Shown: positions 1 through 8,873, counted from the stretch's first letter. The stretch is DNA of 64,000 nucleotides from Bradyrhizobium sp. CCBAU 051011 (GCF_009930815.1 NZ_CP022222.1:7854501-7918500); one strand, 5' to 3'. Made by a program: numbers and translations. Notes: generated by a model not told the origin, from the letters alone.

Positions 1-803
1 GCGTTGGCGAGCCCCGGCATGGTCCACTGCATCAACAGATAGGTGAAGTCGGCCATGGGATCGCCGAGCGTCGACAGCTCCCAGTCCAGCACCGCCTGCA
101 CCCGCGGTTCCGTCGCATGGAAAATCATGTTGTCGAGGCGGTAGTCGCCATGGACGATCGAGACGCGCTTCTGCTCAGGGACCGTTCGCGGCAGCCACTC
201 GGCCACCTTCTCGAATTCAGGAATGTGCTGCGTCTCGGACGCCCGGTATTGCTTGGTCCAGCGATCGATCTGGCGCGCGAAATAATTGCCGGGCTTGCCG
301 AAATCGCCGAGCCCGATTGCTTCGGGATTGAAGACGTGGAGTTTTGCCAGCGTCTCGATCTTGCTGGTGAAGATTTTTCGGCGTGCATCCGGCGTCTGGC
401 TCGGCAGGGTCGGGTCCCAGAACACCCGGCCGTCTTCCATCGACATGATGTAGAAGGCCGCGCCGATCACGGTGTCATCGGTGCACAGTGCATAGGCCTT
501 TGCGACCGGAAAGCCCTGCTTGCCCAGCGCCGCGATAACGCGGAACTCGCGATCGACTGCATGCGCCGACGGCAGCAATTTACCGAACGGCTTTCGGCGC
601 ATCACATAGGATCGTGCCGGCGTTTCGAGCTTGTAGGTCGGATTGGATTGACCGCCCTTGAACTGCAGGACTTTCAGCGGTCCCTGGTAGCCTTCGACAT
701 GCTCGCGCATCCAGCGATCGAGGCTCGCCTCATCAATACGATGACGCTCCTCAACTTCCTTGGTGCCCGAGAACTCTTCGTCTTTCCTGACGCCGTCCGC
801 CAC
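1..803 (-). CDS. Phosphotransferase family protein (APH/choline kinase fold), 3' part cut by window edge
   Basis: This gene runs off the left edge, so its C-terminus is missing. The visible protein has the aminoglycoside phosphotransferase-like kinase fold. It contains an N-terminal FKGGQSNPTY nucleotide-binding loop, the catalytic HGDYRLDNMIF segment and the metal-binding VLDWELSTLGDP motif. Proteins of this subfamily (like the kinase half of ACAD10/11) are usually encoded next to acyl-CoA dehydrogenases, and here one lies directly upstream (861-2093, same strand, 57 bp apart). A role in phosphorylating a hydroxyacyl-type substrate before dehydrogenation is inferred from that context. The start is a GTG at 803 preceded by a GGGAG ribosome site seven bases away. 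No ATG start fits the conserved N-terminus. Confidence 0.85.
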   Translation of the reverse strand, partial: MADGVRKDEEFSGTKEVEERHRIDEASLDRWMREHVEGYQGPLKVLQFKGGQSNPTYKLETPARSYVMRRKPFGKLLPSAHAVDREFRVIAALGKQGFPVAKAYALCTDDTVIGAAFYIMSMEDGRVFWDPTLPSQTPDARRKIFTSKIETLAKLHVFNPEAIGLGDFGKPGNYFARQIDRWTKQYRASETQHIPEFEKVAEWLPRTVPEQKRVSIVHGDYRLDNMIFHATEPRVQAVLDWELSTLGDPMADFTYLLMQWTMPGLAN

Positions 804-860
804 GATGACGCTCCCTTAATTCTTCTTAGACTTTGGGGAGCGCCATCGATGGCTCTCCCG

Positions 861-2093
861 TTAGTGAGTAGCGTTTGCATACTTCCGAAGTTCAAGTCTG
901 GCAATGGCGCGATTGTGCACCTCGTCCGGACCGTCCGCCAGGCGGAGCGTACGGATATGGGCATAATCCCGCGCCAGGCCGGCATCATCGGAGACACCGC
1001 CACCGCCGTAAGCCTGAATAGCGTTGTCGATAATCTTCAGCGCCATATTGGGGGCGGTGACCTTGATCATCGCGATCTCGGCCTGCGCGGTCTTGTTGCC
1101 GACCTTGTCCATCATGTCGGCGGCCTTGAGGCACAGCAAGCGATTCATTTCGATATCGGCGCGGGCTTCGCCGATGCGCTGTTCCCACACCGAGTGCTCG
1201 ATGATCTTCTTGCCGAACGCGGTGCGAGAGGCCAGCCGCTTCACCATCTTCTCCAGCGCCTCCTCGGCCTTGCCGATGGTGCGCATGCAATGATGGATAC
1301 GGCCAGGACCGAGGCGGCCCTGCGCGATCTCGAAGCCGCGGCCTTCGCCGAGCAGGATGTTTTCTTTCGGCACGCGAACGTTTTCCAGCAGAACCTGGGC
1401 GTGACCGTGCGGCGCGTCGTCAAAGCCGAACACCGGCAGCATCTTCTCCACCTTGATGCCGGGCGTGTCGAGCGGCACCAGGATCTGCGACTGCTGCTGG
1501 TGCTTCGCCGCGTTCGGATCGGTCTTACCCATCAGGATCGCGATCTTGCAGCGGGGATCGCCGACACCCGACGACCACCATTTACGGCCGTTGATGACAT
1601 AGTGGTCGCCATCTTTTTCGATCCGCGTCTCAATGTTGGTCGCGTCCGATGACGCCACCGCGGGCTCGGTCATCAGGAAGGCGGAGCGGATTTCGCCGTC
1701 CATCAGCGGCCGCAGCCACTTCCGCTTTTGCTCCTTGGTGCCGTAGCGGATGAACACTTCCATGTTGCCGGTATCGGGGGCGGAGCAATTGAACACCTCC
1801 GAGGCCCAGGAGATGCGGCCCATCTCTTCCGACAACAGCGCATACTCAAGGTTGGTCAATCCCGCGCCGCGGAATTCGTCGTCCTCATGCGCGTTCGGCG
1901 GCATGAACATGTTCCAGAGGCCTTCGGCCTTCGCCTTCTTCTTCAGTTCCTCGAGGATCGGGATCACCTTCCAGCGCGGGCCCTCCGCATCCTGCTTCTC
2001 GTAGATCGGAACCGCGGGACGGACATGCGTCTTCATGAACGCCTGCACGCGGTTCAGCCAATCTTTCTGCTTCTCTGACATATCGAAGTTCAT
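861..2093 (-). CDS. Acyl-CoA dehydrogenase family protein
   Basis: A 410-residue flavoprotein of the acyl-CoA dehydrogenase superfamily, resembling the long ACAD10/11-type members. The N-terminal helical domain is followed by the FAD-contacting segment [14 protein letters not shown], the middle beta-domain (YVINGRKWW) and the C-terminal helical bundle with [12 protein letters not shown] and [11 protein letters not shown]. It should oxidise an acyl-CoA at the alpha-beta bond and pass electrons to ETF. The start at 2093 has GAGGAG six bases upstream; an upstream in-frame extension to 2243 is not supported. It probably forms an operon with the downstream phosphotransferase. The divergent TetR gene at 2297 is the likely regulator, acting in the 203 bp between them. 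The substrate cannot be read from sequence. Confidence 0.9.
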   Translation of the reverse strand: MNFDMSEKQKDWLNRVQAFMKTHVRPAVPIYEKQDAEGPRWKVIPILEELKKKAKAEGLWNMFMPPNAHEDDEFRGAGLTNLEYALLSEEMGRISWASEVFNCSAPDTGNMEVFIRYGTKEQKRKWLRPLMDGEIRSAFLMTEPAVASSDATNIETRIEKDGDHYVINGRKWWSSGVGDPRCKIAILMGKTDPNAAKHQQQSQILVPLDTPGIKVEKMLPVFGFDDAPHGHAQVLLENVRVPKENILLGEGRGFEIAQGRLGPGRIHHCMRTIGKAEEALEKMVKRLASRTAFGKKIIEHSVWEQRIGEARADIEMNRLLCLKAADMMDKVGNKTAQAEIAMIKVTAPNMALKIIDNAIQAYGGGGVSDDAGLARDYAHIRTLRLADGPDEVHNRAIARLELRKYANATH

Positions 2094-2296
2094 GGGACGC
2101 TCCTCGCCTTTAGCTTCTGAAACCGTTGGGCCGCACTGTCTGCCCGCTACCCGCGGCCCGCAAGCCATTTTGCGGATCTGACAGTGCGGCTGGTTGGAGA
2201 TGCGACACGTTCGCAAACGTTGTTGACATTTCCGGCCCTTCAAACGATAGTTTCATACAAGTGTTTGAATAGCAACTCCGCAAACGGGGACCAGAT

Positions 2297-2986
2297 ATGT
2301 CGAGCGATCGGACCCGGTCTGCCATCCTTGCCGCCGCGGAGAAGCTTTACGCCGATCGCGGCTTCGGCGACGTGACGCTGCGCGACATCGTCGCCGAAGC
2401 GAACGTCAATCTCGCCGCGGTGAATTATCATTTCGGCTCCAAGGACGAATTGATAGCCGAGCTGTTCGTCACCCGCAGCCTCGCTACCAACCGCGAGCGG
2501 CTCAATGAGCTGAAGCTTGCCGAGGAAAAGGGCGGCGGCCACGCCCCGATCGACGCCATTCTGCACGCGCTGGTCGGCCCTACCCTGCGCGGCTGCCTCG
2601 GCCCCGACCGCGAAGGCTCGACCGCGGCGCGGTTCATGATCCGCGCCTCCATTGAATCGGTGCCGCCGATCCGCCGCATCAAGAACCGAGAGGTCGATCA
2701 CTTGCGAAAATTCATCGCCGCGATGCGCCGCGCGATGCCCGGCCGCAACGACGCCGATCTCAATTGGGGCCTGCATTTTGCGCTCGCGATGTCGCATCAC
2801 ACCATCCGGGAAAAGGAGCGGCTGACCAGATTGTCCGAAGGGCAATGCGACCTCAACGACGTGGATGCCATCGTCGATCGCGTTGTTGCGGTCTCGGTGA
2901 TGGCGCTGACGGGTGGCGAGACGCCGAAGAAGGCGGCCGTTCGATCTGCGATGCCGCAGGGGCGGCTGACCCGACAGGATCTTTGA
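2297..2986 (+). CDS. TetR/AcrR family transcriptional regulator
   Basis: A 229-residue one-domain repressor. Residues about 5-50 (TRSAILAAAEKLYADRGFGD, then VTLRDIVAEANVNLAAVNYHFGS in sequence) form the TetR helix-turn-helix, ending in the usual YHFGSKDEL recognition segment. The rest is the helical ligand-binding domain. It is divergent from the acyl-CoA dehydrogenase/phosphotransferase pair, the common arrangement for a regulator that controls its neighbours in response to an acyl-CoA or other ligand; that target is inferred. The ATG at 2297 has a GGGGA ribosome site seven bases upstream. Confidence 0.88.
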   Translation: MSSDRTRSAILAAAEKLYADRGFGDVTLRDIVAEANVNLAAVNYHFGSKDELIAELFVTRSLATNRERLNELKLAEEKGGGHAPIDAILHALVGPTLRGCLGPDREGSTAARFMIRASIESVPPIRRIKNREVDHLRKFIAAMRRAMPGRNDADLNWGLHFALAMSHHTIREKERLTRLSEGQCDLNDVDAIVDRVVAVSVMALTGGETPKKAAVRSAMPQGRLTRQDL

Positions 2987-3021
2987 GCTGATTGTCCTGG
3001 CGAGTCGATTTGAAGGTGCCG

Positions 3022-3104
3022 CCGTCATTGCGAGCGAAGCGAAGCAATCCATCCTTCCGCGTGTGAGGTGACAATGGATTGCTTCGCTGCCCTCGCAATG
3101 ACGG
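3022..3104. repeat. Interspersed palindromic repeat (31-bp arms)
   Basis: Two inverted arms, 3022-3052 and 3074-3104, match in 29 of 31 positions around a 21-base spacer. The arm begins CCGTCATTGCGAG and ends GCAATCCAT. This type of short palindrome is common between genes of Bradyrhizobium and relatives. It lies just downstream of the TetR gene and could also act as a transcription terminator or RNA-stabilising hairpin. Confidence 0.8.
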
Positions 3105-3336
3105 TGGATATAGTTTCGCGATCTCGCGACATGTTTTGCCCGAGGTTTGCAATCTTCTTTGGTCGCCCTCTCCAATCAGAGCAACTGTGCTGGAAGTAGC
3201 CCGGTGATCGGCCGGCCTCAAGGCTGGCGCTGGCGCGCCCCCGCCTACGGCGGCTGCGGCCTTGACCCCGCCCGTTCACCGGTCTGTCGGCTTTGCAAGC
3301 GCTCGGTCGCGGAACCGATCGCGGTGGGCGCGCTCG

Positions 3337-4299
3337 TCAGCTCAACGCGTAACGGCTGGGATCCCATTTCTGCCGTCGTGCGATCATGGTGTTGAGGATG
3401 ATGATCAGCTTGCGCATGCCGGCGATGATGGCAATCTTCGGCTCTTTTCCTTTGGCAATCAGGCGCTGATAGTAGGCCTTCAGCACGGGATTGTTCAGCG
3501 TGGCTGCGCCAACACAGGGCATGTAGATGGCGTTACGGACCCAGCGGCGGCCTCCCTTGATGTGGCGCTCGCCGCGGCGCTTTCCGCTGTCGTCGTCATA
3601 GGGGGCGACCCCGATCAAGGCCGCGGCGATCTTGTTGCTCACCTGACCAAGCTCCGGCATTCCTGCAAGGAGGTTTGCCGAACTCGTCTCGGCGAACCCC
3701 GGCACACTCTCGATGATCTCGGCGCGTTCCGCAAAATCCGGCATGGACTTGATTTTGGCGCAGATGGCGGCCTCGAGCTTGGCAATCTCGCAGGCCAGGT
3801 TCTTCAAGATGCGGGCATGCGCCTTCTGCACCAATCCCGGCGCGGCATGCTCGCTTTGGCTGACCAAGCGCATCCTAAAATCAATCAGGCTTAAGCGCGC
3901 CTTTACGAGTGCCTGCAGCTCCTCTTGTGCCGCATCGTGTTTCTGGCCCGGCGCATCGCTGAATGTCTCGGCGAACCAGGCAATCATCTCGGCATCGATC
4001 GTATCGTTCTTGGCCAGCCGTCCGGCTGATAGCGCGAAGCTGCGGACCCGTTTGGGGTCGACGATCCGAACTTCGATGCCGGCGTCGCGCAGCACCTTGG
4101 CCCAGGCACGCTCATAGCCGCCACTCGCCTCCATCACCGCCTTGTTCGCCTGGTGCTTGCGAAGCCAGGCGACCAGCTTACGGTGCCCCTGGGTCGTGCT
4201 CGGGAGGGTTTGCCGTAATCCCAACGCACGAATGCACGCATCCACCTTGTCCTTGGCGACATCGATACCCACGACAACATGAGCATTTTGTGCCATCAT
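3337..4299 (-). CDS. IS110 family transposase
   Basis: A full-length (320-residue) IS110-type transposase. The N-terminal RuvC-like DEDD domain opens with VVVGIDVAKDKVDA and carries the acidic residues in VMEASGGYE and KNDTIDAEMIAWF. The C-terminal Transposase_20 domain has SVPGFAETSSANLLAGMPEL and the conserved GGRRWVRNAIYM segment. IS110 elements move by a seekRNA/bridge-RNA guided mechanism and lack long terminal inverted repeats, so the ends cannot be placed by eye. The ATG at 4299, or the next one at 4296, follows GGGAG. The reading frame is intact, so the copy may be active. Confidence 0.9.
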   Translation of the reverse strand: MMAQNAHVVVGIDVAKDKVDACIRALGLRQTLPSTTQGHRKLVAWLRKHQANKAVMEASGGYERAWAKVLRDAGIEVRIVDPKRVRSFALSAGRLAKNDTIDAEMIAWFAETFSDAPGQKHDAAQEELQALVKARLSLIDFRMRLVSQSEHAAPGLVQKAHARILKNLACEIAKLEAAICAKIKSMPDFAERAEIIESVPGFAETSSANLLAGMPELGQVSNKIAAALIGVAPYDDDSGKRRGERHIKGGRRWVRNAIYMPCVGAATLNNPVLKAYYQRLIAKGKEPKIAIIAGMRKLIIILNTMIARRQKWDPSRYALS

Positions 4300-4427
4300 C
4301 CACTCCCTTCCTTGCTCGGTTCGGGCTCGAAGCCCTTGCAACTGTTCGGGTTGAGGAAGACACCGGAGCTGTCCCTCGCTCTGACACAGGCTCGGTCGCC
4401 TTTGGGCGCAACGGGCTCAGTTCCAGC

Positions 4428-4456
4428 AACGGGCGGTTGGTGCGCAACCGCCCGTT
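4428..4456. repeat. Long hairpin upstream of the IS110 transposase gene
   Basis: A 12-bp perfect stem (core ACGGGCGGTTG against CAACCGCCCGT) closes a five-base GTGCG loop. It lies 130 bases upstream of the transposase start, where IS110 elements carry their non-coding guide-RNA region, and beside the interspersed repeat. Whether it belongs to the insertion sequence or to the neighbouring repeat is not clear. Confidence 0.5.
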
Positions 4457-4488
4457 CGCACATTCTGACAGATTTCCTGGACACAAGG

Positions 4489-4683
4489 GCGCAGGGAAGA
4501 CCGGGTGCTTGCTGCACCCGAGGTCTCGTGTGCCGTTGCGCAAAAAAAGAACGCACACGAGCATACAGGTACAGCGAGGGCATCCCGGCCTTCCCTGCGC
4601 AATGGCTTTACGGCTTACTTCGTGCTCTCCCCGGAGAACGGCTTTCTTGCCTCCGTCGCCCTTGAGAAGCTTCGCTTCTCAAG
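4489..4683. repeat. Structured interspersed repeat with nested, cloverleaf-like hairpins
   Basis: An outer stem pairs 4489-4505 with 4584-4600 (16 of 17 positions). It encloses a first hairpin at 4503-4519 (GGGTGC/GCACCC) and a second at 4525-4561 (CTCGTGTGC/GCACACGAG). A separate perfect 9-bp hairpin with a five-base loop lies at 4661-4683 (CTTGAGAAG/CTTCTCAAG). Similar sequence is, from memory, widespread in Bradyrhizobium intergenic DNA. Bases 4684-5102 look like the same repeat block continued: there is no credible gene, and short GTGGG...CCCACC inverted motifs occur around 5001-5100. Confidence 0.6.
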
Positions 4684-5102
4684 AACTTAACGCCAGCACC
4701 GCGGCGTCCGAACCACACGACTTCGCCGTACGCCTCACGTCACGTACGTCGTCGTGACATCAGCGTCCATCGCATCTCACCGCACGTTCGTGACGATCGC
4801 GAAGCGCCCCTCATCTTGCCGTGAGACGGGCGGAGTTATGCGACTGATTTGCCCAACCTGTTAAGCGGAATATTTTTTGATTCCGGGCTTGACACGATTT
4901 CGGAAAATCAGAATTGATTTGCCCCTTCGAGTTATCTTGTCGCAGTTGCACGTCAAGAATTGCGCTTGCCGGCAAAAGCAAATCAGTCCGCAGTCCGTAG
5001 GTGGGGAAAGCGCAAGCGTGCCCACCATCGAAAAGCGCGCGCGATGAAAGATGGTGGGTACGGCGCTGACGAGCCTTTGCCCACCCTGCGATCTCACACC
5101 TG

Positions 5103-5453
5103 CTACACGCGTCTGAACGCAATCGCGCGGGCAAGCGATCGGGCGCGCGTGCGCACCGCGCCGCCGTCGTTGCCGCTGTGAACGATCCACTGGCCGTCAG
5201 ATGTCTGCCCGGTGATGATTCCGACGTGATGCCGCCAGACCACCACGACGCCAATGCCAGGGCCACCTGCATTCATCCCCTCGTTCGCCCAGGAGCGCGC
5301 CAGCGCGAGACGGCGGTCCGATTTGCCGAGATATTTACTGAGATAGCTGCCGCACCAGGCCCGATGACCATGATGGCGGTGTTGAGGGCGCGCATTTGCC
5401 TGGGCGGAAAAGACGAGCAGGATAACAGAGGCCGCTGCGAGAGGCTTTAGCAT
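5103..5453 (-). CDS. Small exported protein, CHAP/NlpC-like core (uncharacterised)
   Basis: A 116-residue protein with a clear N-terminal signal peptide (LAAASVILLVFSAQANA, cleavage near residue 21). The mature part has WCGSYLSKYLG, LARSWANEG, a hydrophobic GVVVVWRHHVGIITG strand and a late VHSGNDG. A cysteine followed by a histidine in a buried strand resembles small CHAP/NlpC-P60-type peptidase folds. Catalysis is not demonstrated, and I cannot name a function. GGAG lies six bases before the ATG at 5453. It may act on the cell wall or periplasm. Confidence 0.65.
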   Translation of the reverse strand: MLKPLAAASVILLVFSAQANARPQHRHHGHRAWCGSYLSKYLGKSDRRLALARSWANEGMNAGGPGIGVVVVWRHHVGIITGQTSDGQWIVHSGNDGGAVRTRARSLARAIAFRRV

Positions 5454-5761
5454 CGATTACTCCACGAACGCTGGGGGTTGGAGGGACGGTACAAACCGCC
5501 GCCAACAGCGATCGGAGCGGATGGTTCCCGCATGACTGCCATCCCTTCCCGAATGTGAATCTGTGGAACCGGAGAAGGAGTTCGTGCCAACACCGGCAGC
5601 CAAGAATGCATGTCGATCATGTCGCTCGGCTTGAGATCCCTGCACCAGCCCTTCGCATCGACGTCAGCAGATCGCCTGCGCCGTCATCATGATCTTCAAG
5701 ACGCGCTTGAAACCAGTTCCTGTCTATCGAATTAGCCTTCCGATCGTGAGAGAGGCCGCAC
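5454..5761. other. Intergenic stretch with nothing recognisable
   Basis: These 308 bases separate the exported protein gene from the hydrolase gene. The short reading frames on both strands have no ribosome site and no protein-like composition. The 3' end supplies a purine-rich ribosome site for the gene starting at 5762. Confidence 0.5.
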
Positions 5762-6352
5762 ATGGCGGGAATTCGCGACGCTGCGCATCTGTGCATCGAT
5801 ATGCAGAACATTTTCGCCAAGGGCGGCGTGTGGGAAACGCCGTGGATGGAGCGGGTGTTGCCGGTCATCTCCGAGATCTGCGCGCGCTACCGGGAGCGGA
5901 CGGTGTTCACGCGCTTTATCACGCCGGAGCAGCCGCAAGACCGGCGCGGCCAATGGCAGGCCTATTTCACGAAATGGCAACGCGCAACGCGCGGCAATCT
6001 CGCGCCCGCCGCGCTCGATATCGTGCCTGAGCTGACGCGCTATTCGCCGCCGGCGCTTATCGTCGACAAGCCGGCTTATTCGGCATTCTTCGGCTCCCGG
6101 CTCGGTCACCTCCTGGTCGAGCGGCACGTCGACACGGTGGTGGTGTCGGGTGCGGAGACCGACGTCTGCGTCCTCTCCACCGTGCTCGGCGCGGTCGATC
6201 TCGGCTTCCGCGTCGTCATCGTGCAAGACGCGCTGTGCAGTTCGTCCGACACCGGCCACGATGCGCTGATGACCATGTACCGGACGCGGTTCAGCGAGCA
6301 GATCGAACTGGTGAGCGCGGCGGAGCTGTTCGACATGTGGCGTCCGGATTAG
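5762..6352 (+). CDS. Isochorismatase-family cysteine hydrolase
   Basis: A 196-residue enzyme with the isochorismatase fold and the complete catalytic triad: Asp13 in CIDMQN, Lys103 in VDKPAYSAF and Cys136 in ETDVCVLST. The cis-peptide region VSGAETDVC is also typical. Family members hydrolyse amides such as nicotinamide, ureidoacrylate or N-carbamoyl compounds, or the vinyl ether of isochorismate; the substrate here is unknown. It is followed 76 bp later by an FMN-dependent reductase on the same strand, so the two may be co-transcribed. Confidence 0.88.
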   Translation: MAGIRDAAHLCIDMQNIFAKGGVWETPWMERVLPVISEICARYRERTVFTRFITPEQPQDRRGQWQAYFTKWQRATRGNLAPAALDIVPELTRYSPPALIVDKPAYSAFFGSRLGHLLVERHVDTVVVSGAETDVCVLSTVLGAVDLGFRVVIVQDALCSSSDTGHDALMTMYRTRFSEQIELVSAAELFDMWRPD

Positions 6353-6428
6353 ACGTCCGGCCACCTCGGAACCTCCGCGACGCCTGCAACGTTGAGAAGA
6401 CAGGCAATCATCGCGCGAGGACCGATCC

Positions 6429-7505
6429 ATGACGGCGCCGGACATTCGCAAGGAAATGCCGGCCGTCAAACTGCCGCGCGAGGAATTCGAGAAGCGCTAC
6501 CGCCGCCGCTTCGTCGATCCGGCCTTCAAGCCGCTGCAGCGCGAACTCGACGCCATCGTCGCGGCCGCATGGGACGCCTACAGCCATTCGCGCAAGGCAC
6601 CGCGGACGCGAAAAGCGGGGCCGGCCTTCGCCGATCCCGAGTACGAAATATCGTTGGATTGGCTGGCCGCGCGCGAGGCCATTCTCGAGGCGCAGCGGCG
6701 CCACGACGATGCCGCCGCACAGCCGCGCATCCTCATCATCAACGGCTCGGCACGCACCGAGCATACCTGCCCCGGCGAGAGTTCGAAGACGTGGCGGCTG
6801 GTCAAACTCTGCGAGCCGGTATTGACCGAGATGGGATTTGCGGTCGACATTCTCGATCTGTCGCGGCTGACGTCGGAATATGGCCGGCAGATTCACCCTT
6901 GCAAATCCTGCGTCGCCACCGCGATGCCGCTCTGTCACTGGCCCTGCAGTTGCTATCCGAACTACGCGCTGAACCAGACTGACGACTGGATGAACGATAT
7001 CTATCCGATGTGGGTGGCAGCCCATGGCATCCTGATCGTGTCGCCGGTGAACTGGTATCACGCGCCGACGCCGCTGAAGGCGATGATGGACCGGCTGGTC
7101 TGCGCCGATGGCGGCAATCCCGATCCGACCTCCACCCACGGCAAGCATGCCGACCAAGCCAAGGCGCTCGAACTGAAGGGCTGGCCCTACCCGCGGCATC
7201 TGGCGGGACGCCACTTTGGGCTCGTCGTGCACGGCGACAGCGCCGGCGCCGAGATGTTGCGCCGCTCGCTGTCGGACTGGCTCACCGACATGTCGCTGAT
7301 CTCGGCCGGCCGCACCGCCGAGGCCGAGGGCTATATCGGCTACATGGAGCCCTACGCCACCTCGCACCAGGCGCTCGACGAAGATCGCGAATTCCAGGAC
7401 GAGGTCCGCAATGCGGCGCGCGCGCTCGGCAATGCGGTGAAGCTGGCGCGGGCGGGGAAGTTCGAGAACCCCGGACAGGGACTTGTCAATCCGAATCCGA
7501 AGTAG
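6429..7505 (+). CDS. NADPH-dependent FMN reductase/flavodoxin-fold oxidoreductase
   Basis: A 358-residue protein with a flavodoxin-like FMN reductase domain in its second half. It starts at about residue 100 with ILIINGSARTEHTCPGESSKT, continued by a CKSCVATAMPLCHWPCSCYPN cysteine cluster and the FMN-contacting segment SPVNWYHAPTPLKAMMDRL. The first ~95 residues are a charged helical extension. Five cysteines in a short span is unusual for this family and could bind a metal or form disulfides. GAGGA lies seven bases before the ATG. It is probably in one transcript with the upstream hydrolase. Confidence 0.8.
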   Translation: MTAPDIRKEMPAVKLPREEFEKRYRRRFVDPAFKPLQRELDAIVAAAWDAYSHSRKAPRTRKAGPAFADPEYEISLDWLAAREAILEAQRRHDDAAAQPRILIINGSARTEHTCPGESSKTWRLVKLCEPVLTEMGFAVDILDLSRLTSEYGRQIHPCKSCVATAMPLCHWPCSCYPNYALNQTDDWMNDIYPMWVAAHGILIVSPVNWYHAPTPLKAMMDRLVCADGGNPDPTSTHGKHADQAKALELKGWPYPRHLAGRHFGLVVHGDSAGAEMLRRSLSDWLTDMSLISAGRTAEAEGYIGYMEPYATSHQALDEDREFQDEVRNAARALGNAVKLARAGKFENPGQGLVNPNPK

Positions 7506-7509
7506 CTGC

Positions 7510-7598
7510 GTAGGGTGGGTTAGGCGAAGCCGTAACCCACCGCTTTGATCCCCGCGCACGAATAGTTTGGTGGGTTACGCTGCGCTAACTCACCCTAC
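7510..7598. repeat. Interspersed palindromic repeat between convergent genes
   Basis: The left arm starts GTAGGGTGGGTTAG and the right arm ends with its near complement, CTAACTCACCCTAC. The internal GTAACCCACC and GGTGGGTTAC segments pair as well. The whole unit folds into one long imperfect hairpin between convergent genes and could serve both as terminator. Such GTGGGTTACG palindromes are common in Bradyrhizobium. Confidence 0.75.
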
Positions 7599-7614
7599 AA
7601 ACCCACCGCTACGC

Positions 7615-8466
7615 CTACTTCCCGTAGCTATAAAACCCCTGCCCGGTCTTGCGGCCGAGGTGGCCGGCGGCGACCATTTCCTTCAGCAGCGGCGCGGGGC
7701 GGTATTTCGGATCGTTGAAGCCTTCATAGAACACTTCCATCACCGACAGCATGGTGTCGAGGCCGATCATGTCGGCAAGCGCGAGCGGGCCGATCGGATG
7801 GTTGCAGCCGAGCTTCATGCCGGCGTCGAGGTCTTCGGCCGTGGCAATACCTTCCTGAAGCGCAAAAATCGCCTCGTTGATCATCGGGCACAGGATGCGG
7901 TTGACCGCAAAGCCCGGGCTGTTCTTCGCCGTGATCGCAACCTTGCCGACCCGTTTTGCAAAGGCTTCCGCCTTGGCATGGGTATCGTCCGACGTCTGCA
8001 GGCCGCGGATCAATTCCAAAAGCGCCATCAGCGGCACCGGGTTGAAGAAGTGCATGCCGATGAAGCGGTCGGGGCGGTCCGTTGCCGCCGCGAGTTTGGT
8101 GATCGAGATCGACGAGGTATTGGTCGCGAGCAGCGCCTGCGGGCGAATCTTCGCGCATAGATCCTTCAGGATCTTGACCTTCAGCTCTTCATTCTCGGTC
8201 GCCGCCTCGATCACGAGATCGCAGGTAGAAAATTTCGTGTTGTCCGTAGTCGTCGTGATGCGTGCCAGCGCGGCCTGGCGATCGGCGTCGGTCATCTTCT
8301 GCTTGTTGACGAGGCGCTCCAGGCTGCTCGCGACGACCGACATGCCGCGGGTGAGCGCGGCGTCGGAGATGTCGGTCATGACGACGGGAAGCCCGGCGGC
8401 GGCGCACACCTGGGCGATGCCGTTACCCATGGTGCCCGCGCCTACGATACCGATTTGTTCGATCAT
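7615..8466 (-). CDS. hbd: 3-hydroxybutyryl-CoA dehydrogenase
   Basis: A 283-residue NAD-dependent enzyme that interconverts 3-hydroxybutyryl-CoA and acetoacetyl-CoA in beta-oxidation or butanoate/PHB metabolism. The Rossmann domain begins GIVGAGTMGNGIAQVCA. The catalytic His-Glu pair sits in GMHFFNPVPLMALLELI and the C-terminal domain has NSPGFAVNRILCPMINEA. The length is standard for the single-domain bacterial form. The ATG at 8466 has GGAG eight bases upstream. The gene stands alone. The exact chain length preference is not readable from sequence. Confidence 0.93.
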   Translation of the reverse strand: MIEQIGIVGAGTMGNGIAQVCAAAGLPVVMTDISDAALTRGMSVVASSLERLVNKQKMTDADRQAALARITTTTDNTKFSTCDLVIEAATENEELKVKILKDLCAKIRPQALLATNTSSISITKLAAATDRPDRFIGMHFFNPVPLMALLELIRGLQTSDDTHAKAEAFAKRVGKVAITAKNSPGFAVNRILCPMINEAIFALQEGIATAEDLDAGMKLGCNHPIGPLALADMIGLDTMLSVMEVFYEGFNDPKYRPAPLLKEMVAAGHLGRKTGQGFYSYGK

Positions 8467-8555
8467 GGGGATAACTCCGTTATTGAATGCTTGCCCGCAC
8501 CGTTATCAGAGTGTCGCGGCCATCGGTAGCCCTTGGCATGCTCACTCGGCCGCCC

Positions 8556-8873
8556 CTAGGACGCATTCAGGGCGCCGAAAACCTGATGGAGCACATGCTG
8601 AAGTTTAAACTGGTTGCAACCGCGAGAGGCGATGTTGCCGCGACCATCGGAGACCTCGAGCTCCCACCCCTCCTCGATGTCCGACCAATAAAGCAGTCTC
8701 TCGTCGAGAACCGCCACAGCAACGACGAATTCTCCGGGGGAGTCACTTACGCCGACTGTACGCGGATCGATCAGCGCGCTTTCGAGTGCCGCCGATGCTG
8801 CGGATAAAGCGATGTCATGTCCGCTGCGAGCCGTCTCGTTACCAGAGAAATTTCGGGCTCGCGTGACACAGGA
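8556..8873 (-). pseudogene. Probable gene remnant of unknown family
   Basis: The minus-strand frame 8873-8556 is open between two stops and reads like protein, for example ESALIDPRTVGVSDSPGEF, LLYWSDIEEGWELEVSDGRG and FKLQHVLHQVFGALNAS at the end. It has no ATG, GTG or TTG at a sensible 5' position and no ribosome site, so it looks like the 3' end of a decayed gene or one with a 5' frameshift. I do not recognise the family. The rest of 8467-8956 holds nothing identifiable. Confidence 0.35.

Noticed and set aside
117..1652. 511-codon plus-strand frame at the left edge
   Set aside because: Antisense to the phosphotransferase and acyl-CoA dehydrogenase, whose motifs are unmistakable.
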